The position numbers and the translations under genes were made by a program. The notes under the pieces were generated by a model. That model saw nothing but the letters and a program-made list of their open reading frames with translations. It searched no databases and had not been told where the DNA came from. From Pieris napi (Eukaryota > Arthropoda > Insecta > Lepidoptera > Pieridae): a stretch of 64,000 nt of DNA. Location: NCBI RefSeq assembly GCF_905475465.1, contig NC_062250.1:4486501-4550500 (forward strand), written 5' to 3'. This document shows positions 22,010 through 33,949 of the stretch, one piece after another; positions within the stretch are counted from its first letter, which is position 1, and every line of letters starts with the position of its first letter.

Positions 22010-24040
22010 GTAATTTTTAAAAGATTTAATTCAATCAAATTCAGACATGTGTCTTTCAGTTGGCCGCCTAATATTGTAGGCTTTATAGTATACTAAAGTG
22101 TAATATTCACATTACATTATGAAAATTATTGTTTCGGGTATCGACAAAATTCTACTGACATATAAATGGAGATCATTGAAACAGATACATATGCCTGTGT
22201 AGTTACGTGTTTTCAAACTCTTGATTTTGATTTTCAAAGTATTTTCAGCGTATATCACAGTATTATACGTAAATATAATCCTAAATGTTTGCAGGAATAA
22301 CAAGAGAACATAGAATAATTAATTTGAGGGATTTTCTTCTCAGCGGGATTTTAAGCCTTTCATTTGTTTTTAGTGGGTTCTATTCTCATCTAATTTTCTA
22401 AATATCTGGATTGGGTTGAATGAACCACAGCTATGTTTGATGCGCAAATGCATTATCATTTCGATATAACAAAGGTAAGACTGATAAGTATAACTTTAGT
22501 GCAAATTTGAGTCTCAGAGTAAGACTATGAATAACCTGCCACGCGTCATGCGGTTTAACTAGTTATCTCTCGACTTTTAGTTTAAAAATAAACTCTAGAT
22601 GGTTTATTTTACATCGATTACATTTAAAAGCCTATAATACTTTACATCATAAAATAATTAATTTGTTATTTTATTAGTAAATAAAAGAATTCTTATAAAA
22701 TATTTTTATTGAATAATAAATTCAAGCAGTATCTAAACAGGATAAGAAGTAATGAAAAATCATGATAAAATACGACTCAGAAATCTTATCTTAAATTAGT
22801 TCTAAAAGTAGTAACAAAAGCTTGAATAAATATATATAAAGATTGTGATAAGGTAATATAAGAGTTGGCTTTGATGATATTATGGATAATGTAATGTAAT
22901 ATGTAAAACCTTTTAATTTTATAAGACAAATTTGCACGCCATTATGTGTTACCACTACAATATTTTCGTACCATATAAAATTGCAAATAAATTATTAGTA
23001 TACAAAAACCCGTCATTTTGATAACAAACTCTCCATTACTATAGTAAAAATTATTACCTATACGCAAACCAATGGTTACCGATTTATTTACGCCGCATAA
23101 ATCCATTTAGTAACATTTTTCTGTGAAGTGGATACCGCAATCTTCTTGATATTTAAAAAGGCGTGTTCTTCATTTATTTCTTAATAAGCGATGCGAGTGT
23201 CCATTGCCTTAATTAACCACTATAGAAGCCTATTCATTTTGCAGAAAATCTGCATAGGTATTTGTATTTTAATAGCCAATATTTATAGTAGACTTTCTAT
23301 TTTGACAGCCGTTTTATTAGTAATCAGAAGCTATTTTTGTACGAGACATTGCTGCATCTGGGAGAAATTGCCGTTCTTTCTTTTTTACTGAAGGGTTTTA
23401 GTTTTTGTTTCTTATTTCATTTTATGTGTAAGTAAGGCTCCCAGATATACCTACGGAAAATAATTAAGGCGCAATTACTTGCCTCAACGGTGCAAACATC
23501 TTGGCATTGAAGGATTGACAATCCAGTAGACAGAAAATATATATTTTGCCGCATTGGCATCTAAGTCGTTATAACCATTTTAACCAGGAGGTCTAATCCA
23601 ACATGCCTAGAACCGGTCTGTTTCAATATTTTTTAGTACCTTCAAAATGTCAAACATAATATGCGCATATTATGTTTAACTTTTTTCAAGGCTTAATTGG
23701 AAAACTGCACTTAATGCCTTGCTTATCGTGTATTTTGCCGAAAAAACAAAGAATGCAACAGGTTTGTTAAGTTTGTTGACAAGTCATTTAGGCAATTTAA
23801 GCGCATATCATGTGACAGGAAATAAAAATTATCGATCTTATTAATAGGTAATGTTCAGTGCTCAATGTTTTGTGCGTGTCCAGTAGCATTTAAAAAGTTG
23901 TATAAGAGTATGGTATATATATCAACCTATAGACTTAGTATAATATTCTTATTTATTAAGAAGAAATTAATAGATACATCACACTTGAATATCCACAAAG
24001 AGAAGAAATACATACTATATTCACTTCTTCTATTACATAA
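22010..24040. other. Unassigned AT-rich DNA
   Basis: About 2 kb with no recognised gene or repeat family. A tiny palindrome GGATTGACAATCC at about 23511-23523 echoes the arms of the hairpin at 59889. Confidence 0.35.
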
Positions 24041-24043
24041 AAT

Positions 24044-24240
24044 AATTATCCTTAAAATATAATAACTATAATATACATTGAAAGAAAAAAAAACTAACCT
24101 TAACATAAATTAAAATAAATTCTTAAAAGGAGTCCCTTTAGGCAAGGTTCCGAAGATACTGGCAGCGTTCCCCCTTTGAATCGCTAGACTAATTCTTTGT
24201 CCGAGGTAGCTGCCAGATCTTGGGTCTCCTGTGATGTCGA
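24044..24240 (-). pseudogene. LINE ORF2 C-terminus and 3' end
   Basis: The minus strand encodes DITGDPRSGSYLGQRISLAI then QRGNAASIFGTLPKGTPF, followed by an AT-rich 3' end with ATATT/TAGTTAT motifs. The same tail is at 32774-32955 (plus) and 49605-49975 (plus). This reading frame is intact but only about 40 residues long, a 5'-truncated insertion. Confidence 0.8.
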
Positions 24241-24910
24241 CTAAATATAAAAATAACTTATTAATAACTTAGTATAAAATATAAACAATATAGATTGTTA
24301 AATTTTGGTAAATAATGTCCAAAACCTCGGATATAACATTCGATTCAAATTGTAACCTATACCATGGCGTGTTATTTGGTTTAATAAGTAAAACTATTAT
24401 TTGTACTACAAAACATCCATAATTAATAATATGTGGAAGTGGTATTAATAATCTATGAAACAAAATGTGTTCTGTTCAAAAAATTTAATTGGTTTACGGA
24501 AAAGTTTGACTAAATTTTATTATGGCTTAGGTATTACACATGTATATCTCACAGATGTATTCGATTCCCGGGAAAAGGCGGTCGTGCTCGTTGAAATGTT
24601 ACTGGAATATATAAGTAATCCTTATTAAAAATACCAGTGTTTAAAACTGGGTGTGTTAACAGCATATATTGTGATCACGTTGAAGACGGCCATTTAATTA
24701 ATTTTCTTATTAGTTCGCTAGATGGAAGACATGTTGTTAATGAGATGAAAGTGAGAGTAATGCTACCTTGTGCCAAACAAGTTTTTATTATTTTTATTAA
24801 AATATAGCACCTTCAATTATAAACATCTCAAAATGCGTGACATGTACACGAGTTCTTTATTTAACAAACTCATCAGAACTGTCAAATATCTGTATGATTT
24901 TTATACAAAT
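24240..24910. other. Unassigned AT-rich DNA
   Basis: No gene recognised. TTCGATTCCCGGG near 24560 may be a stray B-box-like piece of a SINE. Confidence 0.3.
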
Positions 24911-24911
24911 A

Positions 24912-25260
24912 CTAGCTGACCCGGCAAACGTTTTTTTGCCATACGTATATTATTTCAAGGAAACATTTTTAGATCAATAAAAATAACTATCTACTATACT
25001 AAATAGTATAGTAGATAGTAGAGGGGTGACAATTTAGGGTTGTGTGTATTTTTTAATGCCACATAATAAAAAAATATATCCAAAACATGTTTCTTTTGGT
25101 GTGGATATCCCTTATCACTTAGAGGTTTGAAAGATAGATACTAGATAGTAGCGGATTCTCAGACTTACTGAAAATGCATAAAAATTTCATTAGAATCGGT
25201 CGAGCCGTTTCGAAGAAGTATGGGAAAGAACATTGTGACACGAGAATGTTACGTATTAGA
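24912..25260 (-). mobile_element. Non-autonomous Helitron, group 1
   Basis: The minus strand begins A|TCTAATACGTAAC and ends GCCGGGTCAGCTAG|T. The CGGTCGAGCCGTTTCGAAGA block matches the copy at 445. It contains a near-perfect palindrome at 24986-25019 (15-base arms ACTATCTACTATACT, 4-base spacer). Confidence 0.85.
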
Positions 25261-25409
25261 TTTTACATAGTCAATTCATATTAGTAGAGTTACAGAAATA
25301 CGTCAATGTTATAGTTACTTACTGTCAATTTTAACTGTTAAATTTCATTAAACTAAACTAAAATAATAACATGGAGATATTCACTTGTTTAGGTAATATA
25401 CATAAAAAT

Positions 25410-25477
25410 AAAAAATAAAATATGTTATTATGGAACATAAGATACATGTATCGCTTATTCCACGTCATTGAATTTGA
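25410..25477 (-). mobile_element. LINE 3' untranslated fragment
   Basis: Minus strand: GAATGACGTGGAATAAGCG-like sequence, then ATCTTATGTTCC and an A/T tail. It matches the 3' end of the larger LINE at 54148-54625. Confidence 0.65.
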
Positions 25478-25944
25478 ATTTGTCAAGAGATCCTCTGCTT
25501 CTCTGTGAAGGCAATTTTTTACCTTATGTACCAAAGAAATTATTTTACCAAGAATCATACCGGCGGCAGCTTCTATAGACTATGGATGTAAAGCATCAGA
25601 CGAAATGAAAACTCCCGAACATCCCAAACATATATTATGATACTTGTTACACATTAAACACTGAAAGCTTTATTATTATCGCTTGGATTACGAATTCAAG
25701 ACATCGTAAAGTATAATTTTGAAAACCCGCTCATGTACAAAGGCTTTTACAAGAGCGGCAACAGTATTCCGCTAGTGATCATCGTTAATTTTGACGGGAG
25801 CTTTGTCTTCAGTACATAAGCATAATTTTTAAGGCTTTGTACTGTGTGCAGCTTGGAATATGCGTAGTATAAAGCTAAAAGAAAACAGAACTAATATAGA
25901 TAGTCTCGCAAATAACACTTTTAAAATATATTACAAGAAATCTT

Positions 25945-26060
25945 CGAACCAATTCGACTTAGGGTCCTTCAAGAAAAGAGCCTACCAATTCTTAAAAGGC
26001 CGGCAACGCACTTGCGACTTCTGGCAACTTCCGACAGTCAGGTGAACCTTTTTTTTTTAA
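25945..26060 (-). mobile_element. SINE-C fragment, inverted
   Basis: Minus strand: the AGGTTCACCTGAC start, GTGCGTTGCCGGCCTTTTAA, CTTTTCTTGAAGGACCCTAA and GTCGAATTGGTTCG. The middle is shortened. It abuts, back to back, the related element at 26066-26290. Confidence 0.7.
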
Positions 26061-26065
26061 TATTT

Positions 26066-26290
26066 AAAAGGGGGCAAACGAGCTTGCGGGACGACCAAAA
26101 AGAGCAGTCTTCGCAGCCCCTAGACACCCATTTTTAGTGGGTGCGTTGCCGGCTTTTGAGGGAGGAGTACACTCGATTTTTAAACATTTGGAGGTCTTCT
26201 CTGAGGGAAGACCCCCACCGGGAGTCGATTCCACAGTTCGCTAGTTCGCAAAAGAAAATGCCGATGATGTTGGTGAAATTTAGAGAACCT
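26066..26290 (+). mobile_element. Diverged SINE-C relative
   Basis: Starts AGGGGGCAAACGAGCTTGCGG and contains GTGCGTTGCCGGCTTTTGAG, as in SINE-C, but the remainder (GGAAGACCCCCACCGGGAG) has diverged. Likely the same superfamily, other subfamily. Confidence 0.6.
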
Positions 26291-26395
26291 CGTATTACAA
26301 AAAAAAACTTATTAGAATTTCATAGATTTTTTATTTATTCGATTTAAAAAGCGTCAAGCGGAATGTTCTTTATTTCATCAAATAAACAACTATTG

Positions 26396-26499
26396 AAACA
26401 TCTACGTTTACTCAAAGCGTTTTACAACCGCTCAATAAAAATGTCAAAACATGACGTGACATGAAGATTGGTTGTAAAATGTCAATAAATCGTAGATGT
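26396..26499. mobile_element. Small MITE, about 104 bp
   Basis: Inverted ends ACATCTACG/CGTAGATGT and inner TTTTACAACC/GGTTGTAAAA, with TATTG on both flanks as a possible 5 bp target duplication. Non-coding. Confidence 0.6.
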
Positions 26500-26509
26500 T
26501 ATTGGCCTA

Positions 26510-28730
26510 CACTCATCAATCTGTAATTCATTAGGACGTGAAGTATTGATTGCATAGTACGATTTCAGTCTACGCCCACAATTCGCACGAATCCGCGAAA
26601 TGTGTTTATAACGACCCCATAGCTACACCCACCAGGCTTGAACTTTTTCAACGGCTACTCATTTCCTTGTTAACTAATAGACAATAATGATTGATGAATT
26701 TAAAAATTATTCCCGAACAATGCGAAACGTGTAATTATTGTGAGATTGTCTTAATGTGATATTAATTTAATTCCTTGTTCTACGAATCGTATTTCAATAC
26801 CAACGGAAATGACAGCAGTCAGATTGAAGATATTGCATTTCCGCTATTTATCATGGAAAACAATTGGAACAACATGGCAACTTCCCACGGTCAAGCCCAT
26901 TGCTTTAATCGGCCTTATTATGAAACGTGGAGTAAAGTATCGTCTTTGTTACCATGGTTACGGTATGTTTTCTATTTAAAAATGGTAATAGACACGGTAC
27001 TATTAAGTATACGTTCAAAAATATGGTCAAAGAATTGTTGGGAGTCGTTCGAAAATCGAAAGTTCGGTAAGTAAGGCTTTTATTGTCTCTGATATGGTTA
27101 CTTTGAACACTGTTTTACTAATCAGTGAAATTAAATAAAAATGTAATACAGAATTTATTGCAAAAACATATTTAAACACATTAATAATGTCTATCAGAAA
27201 CCTTATTTTTTATAAGTTGAAATGTAGTTAAAAGTATTTTTTTTAAACCAATAAAATAACTTTTGCGTAATTTTATTTTTAAACTAATAAGTAAGTTAAT
27301 TAATTTAGCGTAGTAAAGTATTTATATTTGTGAAATGATATAGATGATACTAAATGATCATCATTGGTTGATTATCTGTATTTTTTATTACATGATACAA
27401 TGACATGCAGTATCTGGCTTCAAAGATTAGTAAAAAAGTTTTCTCTACAATTCTACCAGAAACAATAGAATCGAGACTTATCGAAGTTTGACAAAAACAA
27501 TGAACAAAAAATATTAAATTTTCTTATATATTTTTCTCCCATTACACATATTTATACAAAAATAATAAGGTTATGGACATGCCATGCGATTTCTTTTAAA
27601 ATATTTACAGTTCCCAGATTACAAAAGCCTTTTTCATTTCTTTTTAATATTCATTTTTTACATCAGATTCTTATTAAAGTTGACAGTCTTATAAGAAATA
27701 CAAATGGAGAGGTCAAACAATTATAATCTGTTAAAAATAAATGTCAACGAAACGTGATTATTTCAAACCTTAAATTATTTATGACACAAATATTTACATA
27801 AACGTGCTATAAAATTTTTAATTAAACATTCACACCTTAATTTAACAATGTGGCGTTTTTGATCACATTATCTATTTTATTCTTTCAAATGATTATCTGT
27901 AAACTGTTAGAAAGTCGTTTAAATACTCTTGTTTGATTTTTTTTAAAAAAGTCAATCAACGTTCTTAATTTATTTAAAAAATTACTTGTTGAATCAAACG
28001 GTTATTTAGCGATTTTTACTAATAAAAATAGACAGTGAGTTTTCTATATAAATAGTGGGTCAAAGTGTATTTGGTGACTTAATTATCATAAACGTTGTTT
28101 AGTTAAAATATTAACTTACAGTTAAACTGAATAATTAAAAATATTTGCTGTGCATCGTGTCAACAACTTCCTTCAAAAGAAAAATAAAAACAAATAAATT
28201 AAATTTACAAAATCACGCATAATTTATCTTCGATATAGTGCAATTCATATCAAACCGTCTCCGACCTACAGGACATGTTGATAAAGCACAGATCGTGCCT
28301 GGAACGGTTCTCCGAAAAAATTGTTAAATATATAAAGACGGCAAACAAATCTGATAGAGCGGAATTGCGCCCCGGCTCGCCCATGAATATTGTAAATAAT
28401 AATATTACCGATGTAGCCGGGGCGTATCATGTTTTATTGTAAATTTTAGAGATCGAAAAAGTCCCTGGACACAATGGCAGGGGAGTAGAGTAATATTAAT
28501 AAAAAAAGAAAAAAAAATACTATATGGGTCTTGACCTGAAAAATATTTAATAGTAAATCCGAAAATTGTAATAGCAGTATTCAAATAGAATTAATTCCAG
28601 TAACTTTATATAAAAATACCTGTATACGCACTTTTACATGTTTATTTGGATAAAACTACAAGTATATTGTGTCTTGTACAATTCCATTGCTACATACTTG
28701 CAGATAATTAATAAAATGTATTCGACATTT
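26510..28730. other. Mostly unassigned; one ORF with a splice donor
   Basis: A 99-codon plus-strand frame (26775-27074) runs into a GTAAGT at 27067-27072. Its conceptual product is rich in W, N and S with no motif I recognise. The rest is AT-rich with a GC-rich hairpin at 28368-28424. Nothing here is secure enough to call a gene. Confidence 0.3.
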
Positions 28731-28734
28731 ACAG

Positions 28735-28812
28735 GGTATGCAGTACAAATCCTTCGCCCCGAGTGTTCCGTTGGATCAGAAGCGGATGCATAAACAGCTT
28801 TTTGTTAAGTCG
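28735..28812 (+). CDS. Candidate 78-nt internal exon
   Basis: A 78-base, GC-richer island is bounded by an acceptor-like ATTTACAG and a strong donor TCG|GTAAGT. It is exactly 26 codons and open in frame 1 (GMQYKSFAPSVPLDQKRM, then HKQLFVKS). Frame 2 is also open; frame 3 meets a stop near the end. The polypyrimidine tract upstream is weak. No protein family is recognised and no partner exons were found, so this could be chance, or part of a large gene with long introns. Expression data would be needed to accept it. Confidence 0.3.
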
Positions 28813-31190
28813 GTAAGTCACTGATATACCTTTAATGAGCGGATAGAAAGGCCTTCGTTCCCAAGACCTACATTTCATACATATTCTTATATATATTTCC
28901 TGTCAAAATGTGCAATAAAATTCTCATTGTCTTGTAGAAAAAGATAAAAATTACTCGGTTCGTCGTTTATAACATGTGATTGTTACTGGACGTTCTAAAT
29001 TCAAAATTCTGTTTGCAAGTACAATTCGATATTGAATTTTTTATACAATTGGGATTGCCTGAATTATAACTTCAATTGGTAGTCAATTTTATGTAAAGCG
29101 AAGTATTTCCAGGCAAAATTGATATTTCTATTGATTGATGATTGATGAAATGTTTCGTTTCACCATAGAAGTTAAATGACTAATCTTAGACAGTATTGTC
29201 TTTAATATTAGACTTACATCTAAACAGTGAAATAATTAATTTAAAAAAAATATTTTTTATTTGAAATTTAATGAAGTTTTTATTATTAATATTGAATGTC
29301 ACAAAATAATAATAGACGTAGCTTTCTGATGTTTAAGGTCGCCATTTTCACTTGTAAAAGTAAAAAAACGTCATTGGATGTCATGAGTGAAAACCAATTA
29401 TGACGTCTAATGATATTGAAAATATCACTTCGGGCTCATAGATTGATGAAATTCTAAGCGATTTTAGACCAAGCACTCCACCAACTACCGTTTTAAATCG
29501 CTTTTTTCATCTAAATCTAAGTAAAAAAAAAGTTTAGGAATTTTTACTTGTTTGCTTGTTAGAAATAGCTTTATTATGATTAAAGTTTTACCTTGAAATA
29601 ACCCCACATTTTTGGTACAATTAAACTGATATTGTTGTCAATTCAAAGGGAGGCAGTCGCGTGGCAGCAGACAGGTGTGCGTAGAGGGATATTTGCGGAG
29701 GGAGTGGTCAAAATACTACTATTATTTTGGTATTATTATTAGTATTATATTTGGTATTATTAATAGTTATGTTGGAAATTAATATGACCATTTAAGTTAT
29801 GAAGATTTTATATGTATGTATGTCTTGTGTTTGTGTGCCGTATTGTATGCCATTTTTTTAAAATATAGCTCTGACCGCAGATCTGCGCTTAGTGACCGGT
29901 ACTTGGTTGCAATAAAATAAAGTCGTCATTGATATACAGTGTACATATATTTTTTTTTTTAATGACCGTTTTTATGTAATATTGCGACGACAAACAACCC
30001 TTGCGCTCTCAAAAGGTCCTGAAATTGATTATCGGCGAAAAATAATTGTTTTGTACTCGTATTGGTAACCACATGAAATACACATAAGACAAAAAGGTGT
30101 AGGCTTTGAAAATTATAAAACAATTACGCAAAATGAGTGACATATTGAGTTGTACCAACAAAAATATATAACAAACAAATATATTTAGCATTATTAGGTC
30201 TTGAATCGTATTACTGACTTATATAATAAATAAGAGAAATATAATCTTCAAATATAAGAATAATAGTACTAAAATCGTTCCATTAAACTAAACGCATAAT
30301 AAATAATGAAAATCAGTCACCATAGAGATTTGGGACTTGTTCCATACAACAGGCACCCTAATATAAAGTAACCAACATAATATGAACCCCAAATGTAATA
30401 TATTTCAAGTGGAACGAGAGAGTTTGGAGGTCAAGTAACGCTGGTTGTCGTGCATTGCTATGCAACGTGTCGCGTGTCGAGGGCGCAGGACAGGTGTGAC
30501 GCACCCCTTATATAAGGGAATTTCAGGCAAGTATAGTTATGCTTTGAATATTGTGACCATAATGTACCCAGGTTAAAAAAAAATTACGTTTGATTTATAT
30601 CAATCACTAAAAATACCTTTAAACTCATTGATTTTAATTATTTTTGAGGACAAATTTTCTATAAATGTATTGGAAAATTTCTAATATACTTAATAAAATT
30701 CCTTTAAAAATTGCTAAAAAGTATTAAATAATTAAATGTATTGGACAACAATTAATTAATTTATATATGACATATGTCTTTGTGCTATTTATACTATTTA
30801 AAAACTGAATAATAAATATATAGTAGGTAAACAAAAAAATATATATAGAAAGTTAAATAATGAATGAATGCCATTAATTTGTTCGGATTCATTAAAATAG
30901 TGAGTATCATTAAGTCACACCATATACGCTGTTTGTTCGTTAATATGACAATCAATCAGATATTTTTGGCATGGAATTGTCAATTAAAATTATGGACAAA
31001 CACTTTATTTGGGTAAAACAGACGTAATTTATGGTCACCCTTATAAACGTTACACTTTATCGAATGCAAATAAACGTGTTTCGAATTTAACCCCAACACA
31101 TGCTCATACTCGTACTCTATGGATATCTAAGCAATTAAAAACACCCCTAAACATTGTTCAATTTTTTATTATTCACCTAAATCATACGAG
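28813..31190. other. Unassigned AT-rich DNA
   Basis: No gene or known repeat recognised. 29700-29770 is an imperfect TATTAT microsatellite. A palindromic TATA-like sequence CCCTTATATAAGGG lies at 30506-30519 beside a GC-richer upstream patch. Confidence 0.35.
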
Positions 31191-31195
31191 CAGTT

Positions 31196-31640
31196 GAAAA
31201 CCACTACCTTCAGCGTGCAACACTCTTCTCTGAGGTTGTAGGTTCGAACCCTGGCTGTGATTCAATGAACTTGGGCGCATTTAAACCTCGCTCGTACGGT
31301 GAAGGAAACATCGTAAGGAAACCGACATGCCTTACAGAAAAAGCTGCTGATCGCCTACTTGCCAATTAGAAAAATAAAATCATAAAAAAATTATTATTAA
31401 TTTTTTATTTTTTAGTTAAATTTTTTTTTTTTTTTTTCGGATTATTGCATTGTCATTGATCTTTGACAGGTGCGCAAAATTTGAATAAAATCTGTCCGTT
31501 TAAAGTGGGTCAAAATCGAGTCCGAAGGAGTCGGTTACATACATACATACATATATACAGGTGAAGCTAATATAAAGCGTGTAATATCTTACTGAAATCT
31601 GAGACCCAGACCTTAAAATGTTGTAACGTCATTGTTTTAT
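31196..31640 (+). mobile_element. SINE-A interrupted by another repeat
   Basis: The head and body (31196-31380; B box GGTTCGAACCC) stop in an AT run. The family's 3' end (GAAATCTGAGACCCAGACCT, TGTTGTAACGTCATTG) resumes at 31592. About 200 bp of other sequence lies between. Confidence 0.75.
31400..31590 (+). mobile_element. Repeat nested in SINE-A
   Basis: Contains TTTGACAGGTGCGCAAAATT, AAAGTGGGTCAAAATCGAGT, GAAGGAGTCGGTTACATACA and a GGTGAAGCTAATATAAAGCG end. I recognise this as a common lepidopteran interspersed repeat; its class is uncertain. Confidence 0.6.
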
Positions 31641-31644
31641 CATA

Positions 31645-32770
31645 TACATTTTTATAATATGTCATAATATTAAATGTTTATTGATCCCAGAGTTAGAAAT
31701 GTATAAAATGATAATTAGTTAAGTTATATATATGAAAAGAAGAAGGCTAAATGAACTTTATATTATTATTTTTAGAAGTTGAATTTTACACCTTGACCAG
31801 ATTGGTCCACGAACGGAGGAGCTATTCTATTATACTATTCACATAAAAAATATTACTTGATTGATAACCTCCTCATTCGGTTTCTTTGAAGTCGGTTAAA
31901 AAGTAACATAAATTTTTGTATGGAAACTTAAAAAGCGCGTATTAATAATTAAATGAAAGAATGTGCGATGCATGCTTTCGAATAGAATACGTGTTAACTA
32001 TTCAAAATGTCGATACCTTCAAGCTGTCAAATGCTGGCGTTTACGAAAACTTGACTGAACTATCGTAACGTTAGCCTTAACGTTTTTTCTAAATTTCAAT
32101 GACTTTCATATTTAAAACAAGTTTAAATAAGCTACTGAAACGTCATTTTACTGATTATATCAATATTGTACACAATTAATTAATTTATATATATCTCAAA
32201 AATAGAAATTGATAACCTCCTCCTTCGGTTTTTTGAAGTCGGTTTAAACTACGTAAATTTCAAAGCATAAGTCAAGATAGTGATTAGAATCTAAAAACGA
32301 TTAATCTTCACATGTTTGGATACTTTGACCACAATTTCATAACGTAAACATTCCTTTCATCAAAGATTTATTAACAAAGGAGCTTTTTGTGAATTTTATG
32401 TCAAAAATTTAAGTAAATCCGCGATAGACGTATTTCACTATTGTAAAAATTTTCTTTGAATTCGGTGCTCTATTGAAACTTGTACTATGATGGGATTCTT
32501 ATCAAAAAATCACTATTGTTGTTCAAGGCGATGATAAATATTGTTCTATTATGCTGAGTATAAAAAGTTAGAATAAAAGTATAATGTAGGTACGAAAAAA
32601 TTAATGCATTAATTGAAATGCAAAATATATTTCAAGAGTTTCTGGTCTATTACAAAATTTAATGTCGTATTTTTCTGTATTGCAGCATCACTGTTGATTC
32701 TAGTATTTCGGCTTTGACTTATTTAGCCATTCCAAATGAACGCGAAACTAAAGATCATTATATCAACACC
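31645..32770. repeat. Unassigned DNA with two copies of a repeat end
   Basis: TTGATAACCTCCTC followed by CGGTTT and TTTGAAGTCGGTT occurs at 31859-31902 and again at 32209-32249, both plus. This motif is common in lepidopteran DNA and probably marks repeat ends. The sequence between and around is AT-rich and unrecognised. Confidence 0.45.
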
Positions 32771-32773
32771 TAG

Positions 32774-32955
32774 ACAAGATCTGGCAGCTACCTCGGACAA
32801 AGAATTAGTCTAGCGATTCAAAGGGGGAACGCTGCCAGTATCTTCTTGCCTAAAGGGACTCCTTTTAATGATATATTTTCAAAAAATTTTAGTTAATGTT
32901 AATTTTAGTTATTTATTTTTCAATGTATTATTTTAGTTATTATATTTTAAACTTA
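32774..32955 (+). pseudogene. LINE ORF2 C-terminus and 3' end
   Basis: Encodes SGSYLGQRISLAIQRGNAAS then IFLPKGTPF. Relative to the copies at 24044 and 49605 it has lost the 6 bases encoding GT between IF and LPKG, an in-frame deletion. The 3' end is the same AT-rich tail. Confidence 0.8.
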
Positions 32956-32959
32956 TATC

Positions 32960-33820
32960 GCATTGTTTTATCTATATAAGCATTGCCATAAATAAACTAG
33001 ATTTCTTCTATATTCATTAGCTTTTAATATAATATTTTAACCGATGCTACTCCAAACTTCAGTTGATTGTTTTACGAAGTCTTAATCACTCTTTTAGTAA
33101 GTAGTTAACGCAGAAAACGTATATTCTTTTGTCTTCATGCGATCGAAATCTCGACATCATTAAGCGAATACCCATTTAGTAAATACCATAAGTAATAGAC
33201 AGTAGTATTTTCCTGTATAATTGACATAGGGTCGCTATTAACTTATGATATAGTTAAACGATTAATCTGTCCCAGTTGGTGGTAACTGGTAACATTGTGG
33301 GAATAATGAGACGAAACGTGTGTTTCTTGCGTGCCAATTATTGACGATATTATATTGAAAATATTACGTTTGTGATATTTACCGCGGTTATGTTGCAATA
33401 TATTATTGGTTCCTGCTGTCTGCGCTTATTGAATTCCAGATCGTTTATGAAATTAAATAACTATACTTTATTGGAGGAAGCTATTATATATATTTTATGA
33501 TTGTAAGCTTATTATTCGGACCGTGTTAATCGTATGTCGTATTCAATAATAGGGTATTATTTTTAATGTAAAATAATTTATATATTGCATGTTATCTACA
33601 TTATAGATGTGTATTTACGTAAATTAAAGCTTTGGGTATACATAATGTAACACATTTTTGCATACATAACCAGACCTCATCAGTCGCTTCTTTTATGGAC
33701 ACATGCTTATTCTAGAAAGTTTTGATTTCATAATTTTAGGATTTGGTTAGAATACTATTTTTAAAAATCGAAAATAATTGTTATTTTTTTCAGTTTTTAT
33801 GGAAATTTAACGATATTTTT
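32960..33820. other. Unassigned AT-rich DNA
   Basis: No gene or known repeat recognised. Confidence 0.35.
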
Positions 33821-33824
33821 AAAA

Positions 33825-33945
33825 AAATATTTATTAACACTTCGTTACAGAAACATAATACAATTGACATAATTAAATGAAAAGTAGGACAACTGGCAGC
33901 CTTATCGCTTTCGAGCGATCTCTTCCAGGCAACCACTATTTTCCT
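33825..33945 (-). mobile_element. LINE 3' end fragment
   Basis: Minus strand: GCCTGGAAGAGATCGCTCGA, AAGCGATAAGGCTGCCAGTT and CGAAGTGTTAATAAATA. One of four copies of the same 3' end in the window (also 35362, 52898, 59475). An 82-codon frame overlapping it reads through the same motif, which suggests the coding end of the LINE falls here. Confidence 0.7.
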
Positions 33946-33949
33946 TGTC

